A stretch of 64,000 bases of DNA from Albirhodobacter sp048262715 (GTDB lineage: Bacteria > Pseudomonadota > Alphaproteobacteria > Rhodobacterales > Rhodobacteraceae), in NCBI GenBank assembly GCA_048262715.1, contig JBLXEV010000008.1, positions 62,001 through 126,000 on the forward strand, written 5' to 3'. A program made the translations under genes and the position numbers. This document shows, in pieces, positions 18,354 to 25,955 of the stretch. Numbering within the stretch: position 1 is the stretch's first letter; each line of letters opens with the position of its first letter. The notes under the pieces are model-generated. The model saw nothing but the letters and a program-made list of their open reading frames with translations. It ran no database searches and had not been told where the DNA came from.

Positions 18354-19424
18354 TTACTTCAGATCAATCAGAATCTTGAGTTGGGTGCCCGCCGGATCGA
18401 GCAATGTGTCGAAGCCCTCCGACACCGCCTCTTCAAGCCGGATCTTCTTGGTGACGACCTTCCTCGCAGGGATCACACCCGAGGCGATCAGGTCGATCAC
18501 CCGCGGCCAGCTATAGGCCGGATAGCACCATGAGCCTTTCAACGTGACATCCTTGAAGGTCACATCGAAGAAGTTCAGCTTGCCCACGCCCGGATGCACG
18601 CCAGTGGCGACAATCGTGCCTTGTTTGCGCACGGCATCAAGGCAGCTTTGCAAGGCGCGATCATTGCCGACGCATTCAATCGCAATATCGCAGCCCAGAT
18701 TGGCCTGCGTATTGGCCTGAACGATCTGCACAAGGTCATCTTTCACCGGATTGATGGTGATCACCTCCGGCAGAATCTCGCGCGCCAGTTTCAGCCGTGT
18801 CTCGTTCATGTCGGAGACAAAAAGCTTTGTCGCGCCGAAGGCCTTGGCGGTCAAAAGCGCCAAAATCCCGATCGGTCCTGCGCCGGTGATGAGCACAGAG
18901 TCGCCCGCCTTCACCCCCGCGCGGTCGCAGGCATAGACAGTCACTGCAGTGGGTTCGACCAGTGCTGCCTCTTCGTCCGACATCGTGTCGGGGATTTTGC
19001 AGACGTTGTAATCATTGAGGAGGGCAGCGTCGGCCATCCCGCCCCAGCCCCAGCTCAACCCCACCAGCCCGAGAACGGGTGAAAGGTTCAGCCATCCGCG
19101 CTCGCCGAAATGCTCGCCCGTGCGCGGTGCGATCAGCGGTTGCACCGCAACGCGGTCGCCCACCTTCACATTGGTCACGCCCTCGCCCACGGCCGTGACG
19201 ATACCGCCGAATTCATGGCCCAATATTTGCGGCCCCTGCGCTCCGGTATAGGGGTGCGGCTCGGTCGGGATGAAAATCGGGCCATTGGCATATTCATGCA
19301 GATCGGTGCCGCAGATGCCGACGAAGTGATTTTTGATGACGACTTGACCCGCTGCGGGGGCGGACGGGGCCGGAACCTCCTCAATCCGAAGATCTTTGGC
19401 CGCGTGGAACCGTAACGCTTTCAT
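18354..19424 (-). CDS. Zinc-dependent alcohol dehydrogenase, 2,3-butanediol dehydrogenase-like
   Basis: A 356-residue medium-chain dehydrogenase. Catalytic zinc ligands are visible as C38 (GICGTDLHEY), the H/E of GHEFGG and a later Glu (LVEPTAV), and the Rossmann motif is GAGPIGILALLTA. The GICGTDLHEY and EPHPYTG segments resemble bacterial 2,3-butanediol dehydrogenase. The lobe that normally carries four structural-zinc cysteines (about residues 100-125, RTGEHFGERGWLNLSPVL) contains none, so structural zinc is probably absent. It has GAGGAG before the ATG and is the first gene of the leftward pair controlled by the divergent AcoR-like protein. Confidence 0.88.
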   Translation of the reverse strand: MKALRFHAAKDLRIEEVPAPSAPAAGQVVIKNHFVGICGTDLHEYANGPIFIPTEPHPYTGAQGPQILGHEFGGIVTAVGEGVTNVKVGDRVAVQPLIAPRTGEHFGERGWLNLSPVLGLVGLSWGWGGMADAALLNDYNVCKIPDTMSDEEAALVEPTAVTVYACDRAGVKAGDSVLITGAGPIGILALLTAKAFGATKLFVSDMNETRLKLAREILPEVITINPVKDDLVQIVQANTQANLGCDIAIECVGNDRALQSCLDAVRKQGTIVATGVHPGVGKLNFFDVTFKDVTLKGSWCYPAYSWPRVIDLIASGVIPARKVVTKKIRLEEAVSEGFDTLLDPAGTQLKILIDLK

Positions 19425-19524
19425 GCGTTCCTCCTCTTGTTACTCACCTAGCCTGACAAGAGGCGAGGCCCCGCCGCCACTTCCGTTTTTGTGACCAACC
19501 TTTCCAATGGCTTAGCCCGCAGGA

Positions 19525-19567
19525 CTGTTGCACCGCATAGCGCAACTGTTGCATTTGCGTGCAACAG
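19525..19567. promoter_or_regulatory. CTGTTGCA repeats with a perfect dyad, probable activator binding site
   Basis: The divergent gap 19425-19704 carries CTGTTGCA at 19525-19532 and again at 19546-19553, and the reverse complement TGCAACAG at 19560-19567. The last two form a perfect 8-bp dyad with a 6-base spacer, the same geometry as a TyrR box. The cluster lies 121 bases upstream of the ADH start and 137 upstream of the regulator start. I looked for a GG-N10-GC sigma-54 promoter on both strands of this gap and found no convincing one. Confidence 0.6.
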
Positions 19568-19704
19568 TTATTCTGCGCTGCGGCATGGATGCTGCGGCGC
19601 TTAGACTGCCCCGTTTCCAGCGCGCGCTTGATCCGCTAGGCTCCCCCATAAGGAAGGCGCAGTTTCATCCCAATCCCTTGGGATGCGGCGCTATCGGGGG
19701 GATA

Positions 19705-21612
19705 ATGCAGGCCGATCTCGACCATATTCGGGAAATCGAGGCCCTGACGCGCGGCGGCGTGGCGGGGGAGTTGGGGCGTCTTGGAAGTCTGGGGCGTGAT
19801 CCCAAAGTTGTGGAAAGCTGGCGGCGGTGTCTTGAGAAGCATCGGATTGATCCTGCCGCGCGCGCCGAGGCTTACATCGTTCCGGATCGCCAGCTGCGGG
19901 CGCATCGGGAGCGCTCGGAGGATCTTATCGCCATCGCGCGCAGCGGTATCGACTCGCTCTACAAACTGGTTGCGGGGCAGGATTATGTGCTGCTGCTCTC
20001 GGATGCGGAGGGGGTATCTGTCGAATATCTGGGCGATGCCGCGCAAAAGGAAGTTCTGCGCCAGAGTGGGTTGTTTTTAGGGGCGGAATGGTCCGAGGAG
20101 CGGGCCGGAACCTGCGCGGTGGGCACCTGTATCGAGACGGGCGAGGCGCTGATTATCCATCAAAGCGACCATTTTGATGTGACGCATGGGGGGCTGTCGT
20201 GCACCGCAGCGCCGATTTACAACAGCCGTGGTGCCTTGGCTGCGGTGCTGGATATCTCGCTTCTGTCCTCGCCGCGCCCACGCGAAAGCCAGCATCTTGC
20301 GCTGAATCTTGTGTTGCAAACCACGCGTCGGATCGAGATGGCCAACCTGATGGCGGAAAACCCGCGCGAATGGGTTTTGCGGTTGGCGGGTAATCCGGCG
20401 TTTCTGGATGTCGATCCCGAGGCGGCGCTGTCGCTCGACGCCAGCGGCGCAGTGATCGGGATGACCCATAGCGCCGCGCGTCTGATGGCGCGCACTCTGG
20501 GCACGGATTGGCGCGCGGCGGATCAGTTGATAGGGCGGCATCTCTCCGAGATTTTCGAGGTGGATTTTGATGCGCTTGAGGGGCTGACGCGGGGCGTCGC
20601 CGCACGCGAGAGGGTGATCCAGACCCGCGACGGCTATCGGCTGTTCGCCCATGCGATCGAGCCGCGCAGGCGTCCACAACTGTCTGTGCCGCAGTCCCGC
20701 GCCCTGCCTGCGGGCTTGCGGGCGCTCGCGGGGGAGGATCCGGTGATGGCGGATCTGCTGAAACAGGCTGCCGTGATGGCACCTGCGCAGATGCCGATCC
20801 TGATCAGAGGGGAGATTGGCACGGGCAAGACCAAGCTCGCGCGCGCGATCCATGAGGCGGGGCGCAAGGGGCCGTTCGTGACCGTGCCCTGCGCGGAGAT
20901 TTCCGAGGAAGAGGCCGCGTTGATCTTTGGCCGTGAGGATAAGCGCGGGACGGAAACCGGGCTGATCGAGGCGGCGGCGGGCGGGACATTGGTCTTCGAG
21001 GCCATCGAGAGCCTGCCGCAGAAACTTCAAGCGCGGCTGGTGACCTTGCTCGCGGAGGGCACCTTCCGGCCGATCGGCGCGATGAAGCCGCGGCAAGCCC
21101 AAGCGCGTCTAGTGTTCTCAACCGTCAGCGATCCTGCCGCCGCCGTGCAGGACGGGCTGTTGCGCCGCGATCTCGCGCTGCGCTTTGCCAACGCGCAGCT
21201 CGCCTTGCCGCCGCTCCGCCAGCGGAGGGATCTCATCTGGCTGGCGGAGCAAGCGTTTTCAAAGGCCTGCGGGCGCGCGGTGCGGTTGGATGTCGAGGCG
21301 ATGGCGCGGCTGGGTCGCGCTGCGTGGGATGGCAATTTCCACGAGTTGACGGCGCTCGCGATGATGCTGGATCTGCGCGAGGGGGGAGGCACGGCGCGCG
21401 CGTCAGCCCCGCTGGTTTTGGGTGCGCAGGATCTGCCCGCGAGCATCGGGCTTTTCGAGAATGCCGAGGAGAGCAAATCCGGCGCGGTGTTGCAGCGGGT
21501 TTTGGATGAGACGGGCTGGAACATTTCAGAGACGGCCCGACGCCTCGGCGTCAACCGCAGCACGGTGCATCGGCAAATCACCCGAAACGGGATGGTCCGG
21601 CGGCGCGGCTGA
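19705..21612 (+). CDS. AcoR-like AAA+/Fis-family regulator lacking the GAFTGA loop
   Basis: A 635-residue regulator: N-terminal GAF-type sensor (about 60-200, GTCAVGTCIETGEALIIHQS), PAS-like middle, AAA+ domain (about 340-570) and a Fis-type helix-turn-helix at the C-terminus (WNISETARRLGVNRSTVHRQ). Walker A is intact (GEIGTGKTK, near 370). The sigma-54 contact GAFTGA that should follow the ELFG-like segment is missing: the sequence reads IFGREDKRGTETGLIEAA near 406-424. Walker B is LVFEAIE instead of LFLDEI. The ATG at 19705 has a GGGGGG about 5 bases upstream; the frame is open to 19528 but that part carries the operator repeats. It probably controls the ADH-monooxygenase pair with sigma-70 polymerase. 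Confidence 0.88.
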   Translation: MQADLDHIREIEALTRGGVAGELGRLGSLGRDPKVVESWRRCLEKHRIDPAARAEAYIVPDRQLRAHRERSEDLIAIARSGIDSLYKLVAGQDYVLLLSDAEGVSVEYLGDAAQKEVLRQSGLFLGAEWSEERAGTCAVGTCIETGEALIIHQSDHFDVTHGGLSCTAAPIYNSRGALAAVLDISLLSSPRPRESQHLALNLVLQTTRRIEMANLMAENPREWVLRLAGNPAFLDVDPEAALSLDASGAVIGMTHSAARLMARTLGTDWRAADQLIGRHLSEIFEVDFDALEGLTRGVAARERVIQTRDGYRLFAHAIEPRRRPQLSVPQSRALPAGLRALAGEDPVMADLLKQAAVMAPAQMPILIRGEIGTGKTKLARAIHEAGRKGPFVTVPCAEISEEEAALIFGREDKRGTETGLIEAAAGGTLVFEAIESLPQKLQARLVTLLAEGTFRPIGAMKPRQAQARLVFSTVSDPAAAVQDGLLRRDLALRFANAQLALPPLRQRRDLIWLAEQAFSKACGRAVRLDVEAMARLGRAAWDGNFHELTALAMMLDLREGGGTARASAPLVLGAQDLPASIGLFENAEESKSGAVLQRVLDETGWNISETARRLGVNRSTVHRQITRNGMVRRRG

Positions 21613-21620
21613 GTGCATTG

Positions 21621-21647
21621 CCGTCGCTGGCGCCTTTCCAGCGACGG
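21621..21647. terminator. Bidirectional terminator between activator and Gfo/Idh/MocA gene
   Basis: Perfect 10-bp stem CCGTCGCTGG/CCAGCGACGG with a 7-base loop, between two converging genes that are 42 bases apart. No extended U-tract. Confidence 0.6.
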
Positions 21648-21654
21648 GCAAGCG

Positions 21655-22779
21655 TCAGAAGTCGATCCACGCCCCGTTCTGGGCGGAGCTTTCGATGCAG
21701 GCTTTGATGAACCGCATCCCCAACAGGCCATCTTCAATCGTGGGCGCTTGGCTTTTGCCTGCCTCCACCTCGCCACGGATCAGCGCGGCCGCATCCTTAT
21801 ACACGGTTGCAAACCCCTCGAGATACCCCTCGGGGTGCCCCGGGGGCACGCGCAGGAATTGGGCCGCGCCGATCTTCTGCGCCCCGCCGCGGGTGAGCAA
21901 CTGTTTAGGCTCACCGAAGGGGGTGAAGCTCATCACATTGGGATTTTCCTGATGCCATTCTAGCCCGCCCTTATCGCCGTAGATCCGCAAGCTCAGGCCG
22001 TTCTCATTGCCCACCGCGACTTGGCTCGCCCAAAGCGTGCCCTTCGCGCCGCCCTTGAACCGGAACCGGCATTCGACGTTATCATCCACCTCACGCCCCG
22101 CCACGAAAGCGGTGAGATCGGCGGAGAGGCGTTCGAGTTCCAGCCCCGTCACGAAGCTCGCGAGGTTGAACGCATGGGTGCCAATATCGCCCACGCAGCC
22201 ACCCGCGCCCGAGCGCTTGGGATCTGTGCGCCACGCGGCCTGCTTGTTGTCGGGGTCGGCGGCTTCCGTTAGCCAGTCTTGGATATATTCCACCGCGACA
22301 AAGCGCAAAGTCCCGAGCGCGCCACTGGCGACCATTTCGCGCGCTTGGCGCATAAGCGGGTAGCCCGTGTAATTATGGGTCAGGATGAAATGCTTGCCCG
22401 AGGCCTTCACCGCAGCGGCGATGCGCTCTGCATCTTCCAGACTATGGGCCAAGGGCTTGTCGCAAATCACATGGAGTCCCGCCTCCAGAAACGCAATTGC
22501 CGGGCCTGCGTGCATATGGTTCGGGGTGACGATGGCGACCGCGTCAATCCCGTCAGGTCGGGCGGCCTCCGCCTTGGCCATCTCCGCGTAAGAGCCGTAA
22601 GAGCGCGCCGGATCAATCCCGAGATCGGCGGCAGAGAGCGCCGCGCGCTCTGGATCGGAGGACAGCGCCCCCGCCATCAGTGACCATTCTCCGTCGATCC
22701 GGCTCGCGATCCGGTGGACGCCGCCGATGAATGCGCCGCGCCCGCCGCCGACCATGCCAAGTTTTAAAGGTGTGTGCAT
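21655..22779 (-). CDS. Gfo/Idh/MocA-family sugar dehydrogenase
   Basis: A 374-residue NAD(P)-dependent oxidoreductase: N-terminal Rossmann start KLGMVGGGRGAFIGGVHR, the family's cofactor/catalytic CDKPLAHS (the EKP motif as DKP), and the substrate-site GGCVGDIGTHAFNLASFVTG with Asp and His. A GAGGAG lies 7 bases before the ATG. It is the last gene of a sugar ABC operon after a TIM-barrel isomerase; this pair commonly oxidises a sugar or glycoside to a keto intermediate and then rearranges or cleaves it. Exact substrate not deducible. Confidence 0.92.
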   Translation of the reverse strand: MHTPLKLGMVGGGRGAFIGGVHRIASRIDGEWSLMAGALSSDPERAALSAADLGIDPARSYGSYAEMAKAEAARPDGIDAVAIVTPNHMHAGPAIAFLEAGLHVICDKPLAHSLEDAERIAAAVKASGKHFILTHNYTGYPLMRQAREMVASGALGTLRFVAVEYIQDWLTEAADPDNKQAAWRTDPKRSGAGGCVGDIGTHAFNLASFVTGLELERLSADLTAFVAGREVDDNVECRFRFKGGAKGTLWASQVAVGNENGLSLRIYGDKGGLEWHQENPNVMSFTPFGEPKQLLTRGGAQKIGAAQFLRVPPGHPEGYLEGFATVYKDAAALIRGEVEAGKSQAPTIEDGLLGMRFIKACIESSAQNGAWIDF

Positions 22780-22812
22780 CTGTCTCTCCTCGGGGTCAGG
22801 TCACAGCCCATT

Positions 22813-23868
22813 TCACAGGCCGAGCATTTTGTTGATCTGCGCGAGATCGTCCTTGCCGCCCGCGAAATCATCGAAGGTCTTACCCGTCAGCTCGATGATA
22901 TGATCGCGGATGAACGGCGCGCCTTCGGCGGCGCCCTGTTCGGGCGATTTCAGGCAGCATTCCCATTCCAAAACGGCCCAACTCTCATAGCCATATTGCG
23001 CGAGCTTCGAGAAAATTCCTTTGAAATCAACTTGCCCATCGCCCAAGGACCGGAAGCGCCCCGCACGGTTTGTCCAGCCTTGGTAGCCGGAATAGACGCC
23101 TTGCCGGCCATCGGGGTTAAACTCGGCATCCTTCACGTGATAGGCGCAGATGCGATCATGGTAGAGATCGATAAAGGCTAGATAATCAAGCTGTTGCAGC
23201 AAGAAATGCGAGGGGTCGTAGTTGATCTGCGCGCGTTCGTGGCCCCCCAGTGCATCGACGAACATCTCGAAGGTCGCGCCATCGAACACATCCTCTCCTG
23301 GATGGATCTCATAGCCCATATCCACGCCGTTCTCGTCATAAGCATCAAGGATCGGCTTCCAGCGCCGCGCGAGCTCGGTAAAGGCTTCCTCAATCAGTCC
23401 AGCAGGGCGTTGCGGCCACGGGTAGAGATAGGGGAAGGCGAGCGAGCCAGTGAAGGAGACCGAGGCATCCAGCCCGAGCTTGCGGGAAATCTTCGCGACC
23501 TTGGTGACTTGATCGACCGCCCATTCTTGGCGGGCCTTGGGGTTGCCGTGCAGATGCGCAGGGGCGAAGGCGTCAAAGGCAGTGTCATAGGCAGGGTTCA
23601 CCGCGACGAGCTGGCCTTGCAAATGGGTGGATAGCTCGGTGATCTCGACCCCCGCATCGGCGCAGATGCCTTTGATCTCATCGCAGTAGGTATCGCTTGA
23701 ATAGGCTTTCTCGACATCAAACAGCCGCGCATCGAATGTCGGGATCTGCACGCCTTTATACCCGAGGCCAGCGGCCCATTTGGTGATGTTTTCAAGCGTA
23801 TCGAAGGGCGCGTCATTGCCCGCGAATTGCGCGAGGAAAAGGGCAGGGCCCTTCATCGTTTTAGCCAT
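22813..23868 (-). CDS. Sugar phosphate isomerase/epimerase-type TIM-barrel protein
   Basis: A 351-residue xylose-isomerase-like TIM barrel (AP endonuclease family 2). Metal and catalytic residues are visible as E in GYEIHPGED, D and H in NYDPSHFLLQ, H in AYHVKDAEF and E in VLEWEC. I start at the second Met (23868), which has GGAGG 6 bases upstream; an ATG four codons earlier lacks a site. It sits between the ABC binding-protein gene and the Gfo/Idh/MocA gene and probably acts on that dehydrogenase's product. Some members of this fold are decarboxylases or hydrolases, so isomerisation is not certain. Confidence 0.9.
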   Translation of the reverse strand: MAKTMKGPALFLAQFAGNDAPFDTLENITKWAAGLGYKGVQIPTFDARLFDVEKAYSSDTYCDEIKGICADAGVEITELSTHLQGQLVAVNPAYDTAFDAFAPAHLHGNPKARQEWAVDQVTKVAKISRKLGLDASVSFTGSLAFPYLYPWPQRPAGLIEEAFTELARRWKPILDAYDENGVDMGYEIHPGEDVFDGATFEMFVDALGGHERAQINYDPSHFLLQQLDYLAFIDLYHDRICAYHVKDAEFNPDGRQGVYSGYQGWTNRAGRFRSLGDGQVDFKGIFSKLAQYGYESWAVLEWECCLKSPEQGAAEGAPFIRDHIIELTGKTFDDFAGGKDDLAQINKMLGL

Positions 23869-23909
23869 TGGGGCCTCCATCGGTTTGGGACTGGCGAATT
23901 TGGGGGGGT

Positions 23910-23937
23910 GAGAACGGGAAGCGGGCCTCCCGTTCTC
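23910..23937 (-). terminator. Intercistronic hairpin after the sugar-binding-protein gene
   Basis: Perfect 10-bp stem GAGAACGGGA/TCCCGTTCTC with an 8-base loop, 10 bases beyond the binding-protein stop and 41 bases before the isomerase start on the same strand. In ABC operons such hairpins protect the upstream message or terminate partially, giving excess binding protein. No U-tract. Confidence 0.6.
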
Positions 23938-23947
23938 TGAGGCGCGA

Positions 23948-24889
23948 TTAGAACGGGCTATCGGGGAAGTAGAATTGCTCGGCGTTCTCTTTGGTCACCA
24001 GCGTCGCGTCGATGGTATAAACACCTGCCGTCGGCACATTTGCGTAGAGCGCAGCAGCAGTCATTTCCATCGCGGTGCCAACCATCGCAGGCGGGTAGAG
24101 CACATCGACAGGGACCATTGCATCGCCGTCCATGACTTTCTTGATCATGTCTTTCGAGCCCGCGCCGCCGATAACGTATTTGATATCCGTGCGTTGCGAT
24201 TGCTCGATGGCTTGCAAAACCCCCACCGACATATCGTCATCCTGGCACCAAACCACGTCGATATGATCGTATTTGGTCAGGTAATCCTGCATGACTTTGA
24301 ACGCATCATCGCGGTTCCAATTGCCAAACTGACGATCCAGAATCTCGACTTTGGAGCCTGCGATGCCTGCATCAAACCCGTCCTGACGTTCTTGGTCGAT
24401 CGGGATCGGCATCCCGCGGATCACGACGACTTTCGCCTCGGGGGTGTTTTCTTTGATATACTCACCCGCAACTTCCCCCAGCCCGAAGTTGTTGCCCGCG
24501 ACGTAGAGATCGCGCACCGAGAGATCATTGTTCGAGGGCGCGCGGTCAACCAGCGCTACGAACGCGCCCTTGTTCTTGATTTCTTTGATCGCATTCACCA
24601 GCGGATCAGGGTTCGTCGGCAGGATCACCAGCGCATTGATGCCCTGCACGTCGAGATCTTGCAGAGCATTGGCCTGCGACGCCGGATCGGGCGAGGTTTT
24701 CACGATCACATCCAGCCCAGGATAGGCGGCTTCCAGTTTCTCCGCGATCCGGTTGGCGTGATAGACAACTCCCGCCGTCCAGCCGTGATCCGCCGCCGGA
24801 ATCGAGACCCCCATTTTCATATCCTCGGCATAGGCCGTGCCGATGAAGGACACAGAGGCGAGTGCGAGGGCAAGTACCGTTTGTTTCAT
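23948..24889 (-). CDS. Sugar ABC transporter substrate-binding protein (RbsB type)
   Basis: A 313-residue periplasmic protein with a signal peptide MKQTVLALALASVSFIGTAYA (cleavage after about residue 21) and the type I fold of pentose/sugar-binding proteins: SIPAADHGWTAGVVYHA, DVQGINALVILPTNPDPLV, VVVIRGMPIPIDQERQDGFD, WCQDDDMSVGVLQAIE. The start at 24889 has GGGAGG 6 bases upstream; a longer frame to 24982 lacks support. It feeds the RbsC/RbsA-type permease and ATPase encoded upstream. Ligand probably a monosaccharide or sugar derivative. Confidence 0.93.
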   Translation of the reverse strand: MKQTVLALALASVSFIGTAYAEDMKMGVSIPAADHGWTAGVVYHANRIAEKLEAAYPGLDVIVKTSPDPASQANALQDLDVQGINALVILPTNPDPLVNAIKEIKNKGAFVALVDRAPSNNDLSVRDLYVAGNNFGLGEVAGEYIKENTPEAKVVVIRGMPIPIDQERQDGFDAGIAGSKVEILDRQFGNWNRDDAFKVMQDYLTKYDHIDVVWCQDDDMSVGVLQAIEQSQRTDIKYVIGGAGSKDMIKKVMDGDAMVPVDVLYPPAMVGTAMEMTAAALYANVPTAGVYTIDATLVTKENAEQFYFPDSPF

Positions 24890-24941
24890 TTCAATCCTCC
24901 CTAGATCGAACGCGTGCGAGAGACCGGCGTTCGTTGCGGCC

Positions 24942-25943
24942 CTATGCCTTGCGCGACAGCGAGCGCTGCACCAGCATGGCAATGATGATGATCGTGCCCT
25001 GAATCGTGCCGATCAGATATTCGGAGATAAAGTTGGACAGCAGCATGATGTTGCCCACGAGTTCCAAGATGAAGGCGCCGCAGATCGTGCCCCAAACCCG
25101 CCCCGCGCCACCCTTCAACGCGGTGCCGCCCACAACCACAGCGGTGATGGCTTGTAACTCCCACATCATGCCAGTGGTGGCCGAGGTGGAGCCAAGGCGC
25201 GGCACGTAAAGGATCACCGCGATGGCAACGCAGATGCCTTGAATGATGAAGGCGGTCATGCGTGCGCGGTCCACCTTGATGCCGGAATAGCGCGCCACAT
25301 CGCGGTTCGAGCCGACCGCCACCACATGGCGGCCATAACGCGTGCGATACATGATCAAAGCCGCCACCGCCGTGACCGCAAGGATCACCCAAATCGGAAT
25401 TGGTAGGCCGAGAAAACGGCCAAAATAGACGGGGCGGAACACGTCTTGCTGCTCGGCAGAGGAGAGCGTGATCGCGCCCCCTTGGCTGAGCCACGTCGTC
25501 AGCCCGCGGAAGATCCCCATCGTGCCCAGCGTCACGATGAACGGCTCTATCCGGCCCCATGTCGTCACAGCGCCATTGAGAAATCCGCACAGCGCCCCCA
25601 ACACGAGGGCGAGGGTTGAGGCCGCGAGGATCATCATCAGCGGGTTGTCGATGGCCCCCGAATTCATGAACAGGATCATGACGGAGGCGACAAAGGCGAC
25701 CATCGAGCCGACGGAGAGATCGAGATCCCCCGAGGAGATCACAAATGTCGCGCCGACGGCGATGATCGCGATGAAGGCGGCGCGCGTTGCCACATTGGCG
25801 AGGTTGGTCAGGCCGATGAAGTTCGGGTTGACCATCGCCCCCACGACCAGCAGCAAAGCCAGCGCGATAAACGGCGCAACCGCCCGCATATCGAGGGTTT
25901 TGAGCTTGGAGGGGGCGGCGGCGGGGTTGGCTTGGTCGCTCAC
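24942..25943 (-). CDS. Sugar ABC transporter permease (RbsC type)
   Basis: A 333-residue inner-membrane protein with about 8-10 hydrophobic segments. Family markers are ATFVISSGDLDLSVGSMVAF, LCGFLNGAVTTWGRIEPFIVTLGTMGI (in two pieces) and AIGSNRDVARYSGIKVDR. The start is GTG at 25943, with GGGAGA upstream. It lies 12 bases after the ATPase gene on the same strand and forms the channel of the importer. Confidence 0.94.
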   Translation of the reverse strand: MSDQANPAAAPSKLKTLDMRAVAPFIALALLLVVGAMVNPNFIGLTNLANVATRAAFIAIIAVGATFVISSGDLDLSVGSMVAFVASVMILFMNSGAIDNPLMMILAASTLALVLGALCGFLNGAVTTWGRIEPFIVTLGTMGIFRGLTTWLSQGGAITLSSAEQQDVFRPVYFGRFLGLPIPIWVILAVTAVAALIMYRTRYGRHVVAVGSNRDVARYSGIKVDRARMTAFIIQGICVAIAVILYVPRLGSTSATTGMMWELQAITAVVVGGTALKGGAGRVWGTICGAFILELVGNIMLLSNFISEYLIGTIQGTIIIIAMLVQRSLSRKA

Positions 25944-25955
25944 GTAGTATCTCCC

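Noticed and set aside
19425..19704. Sigma-54 (-24/-12) promoter for the ADH gene, expected for an AcoR-type regulator.
   Set aside because: I checked GG and GC dinucleotides with the required spacing on both strands and found none with a good TGGCAC/TTGC context; the regulator also lacks GAFTGA.
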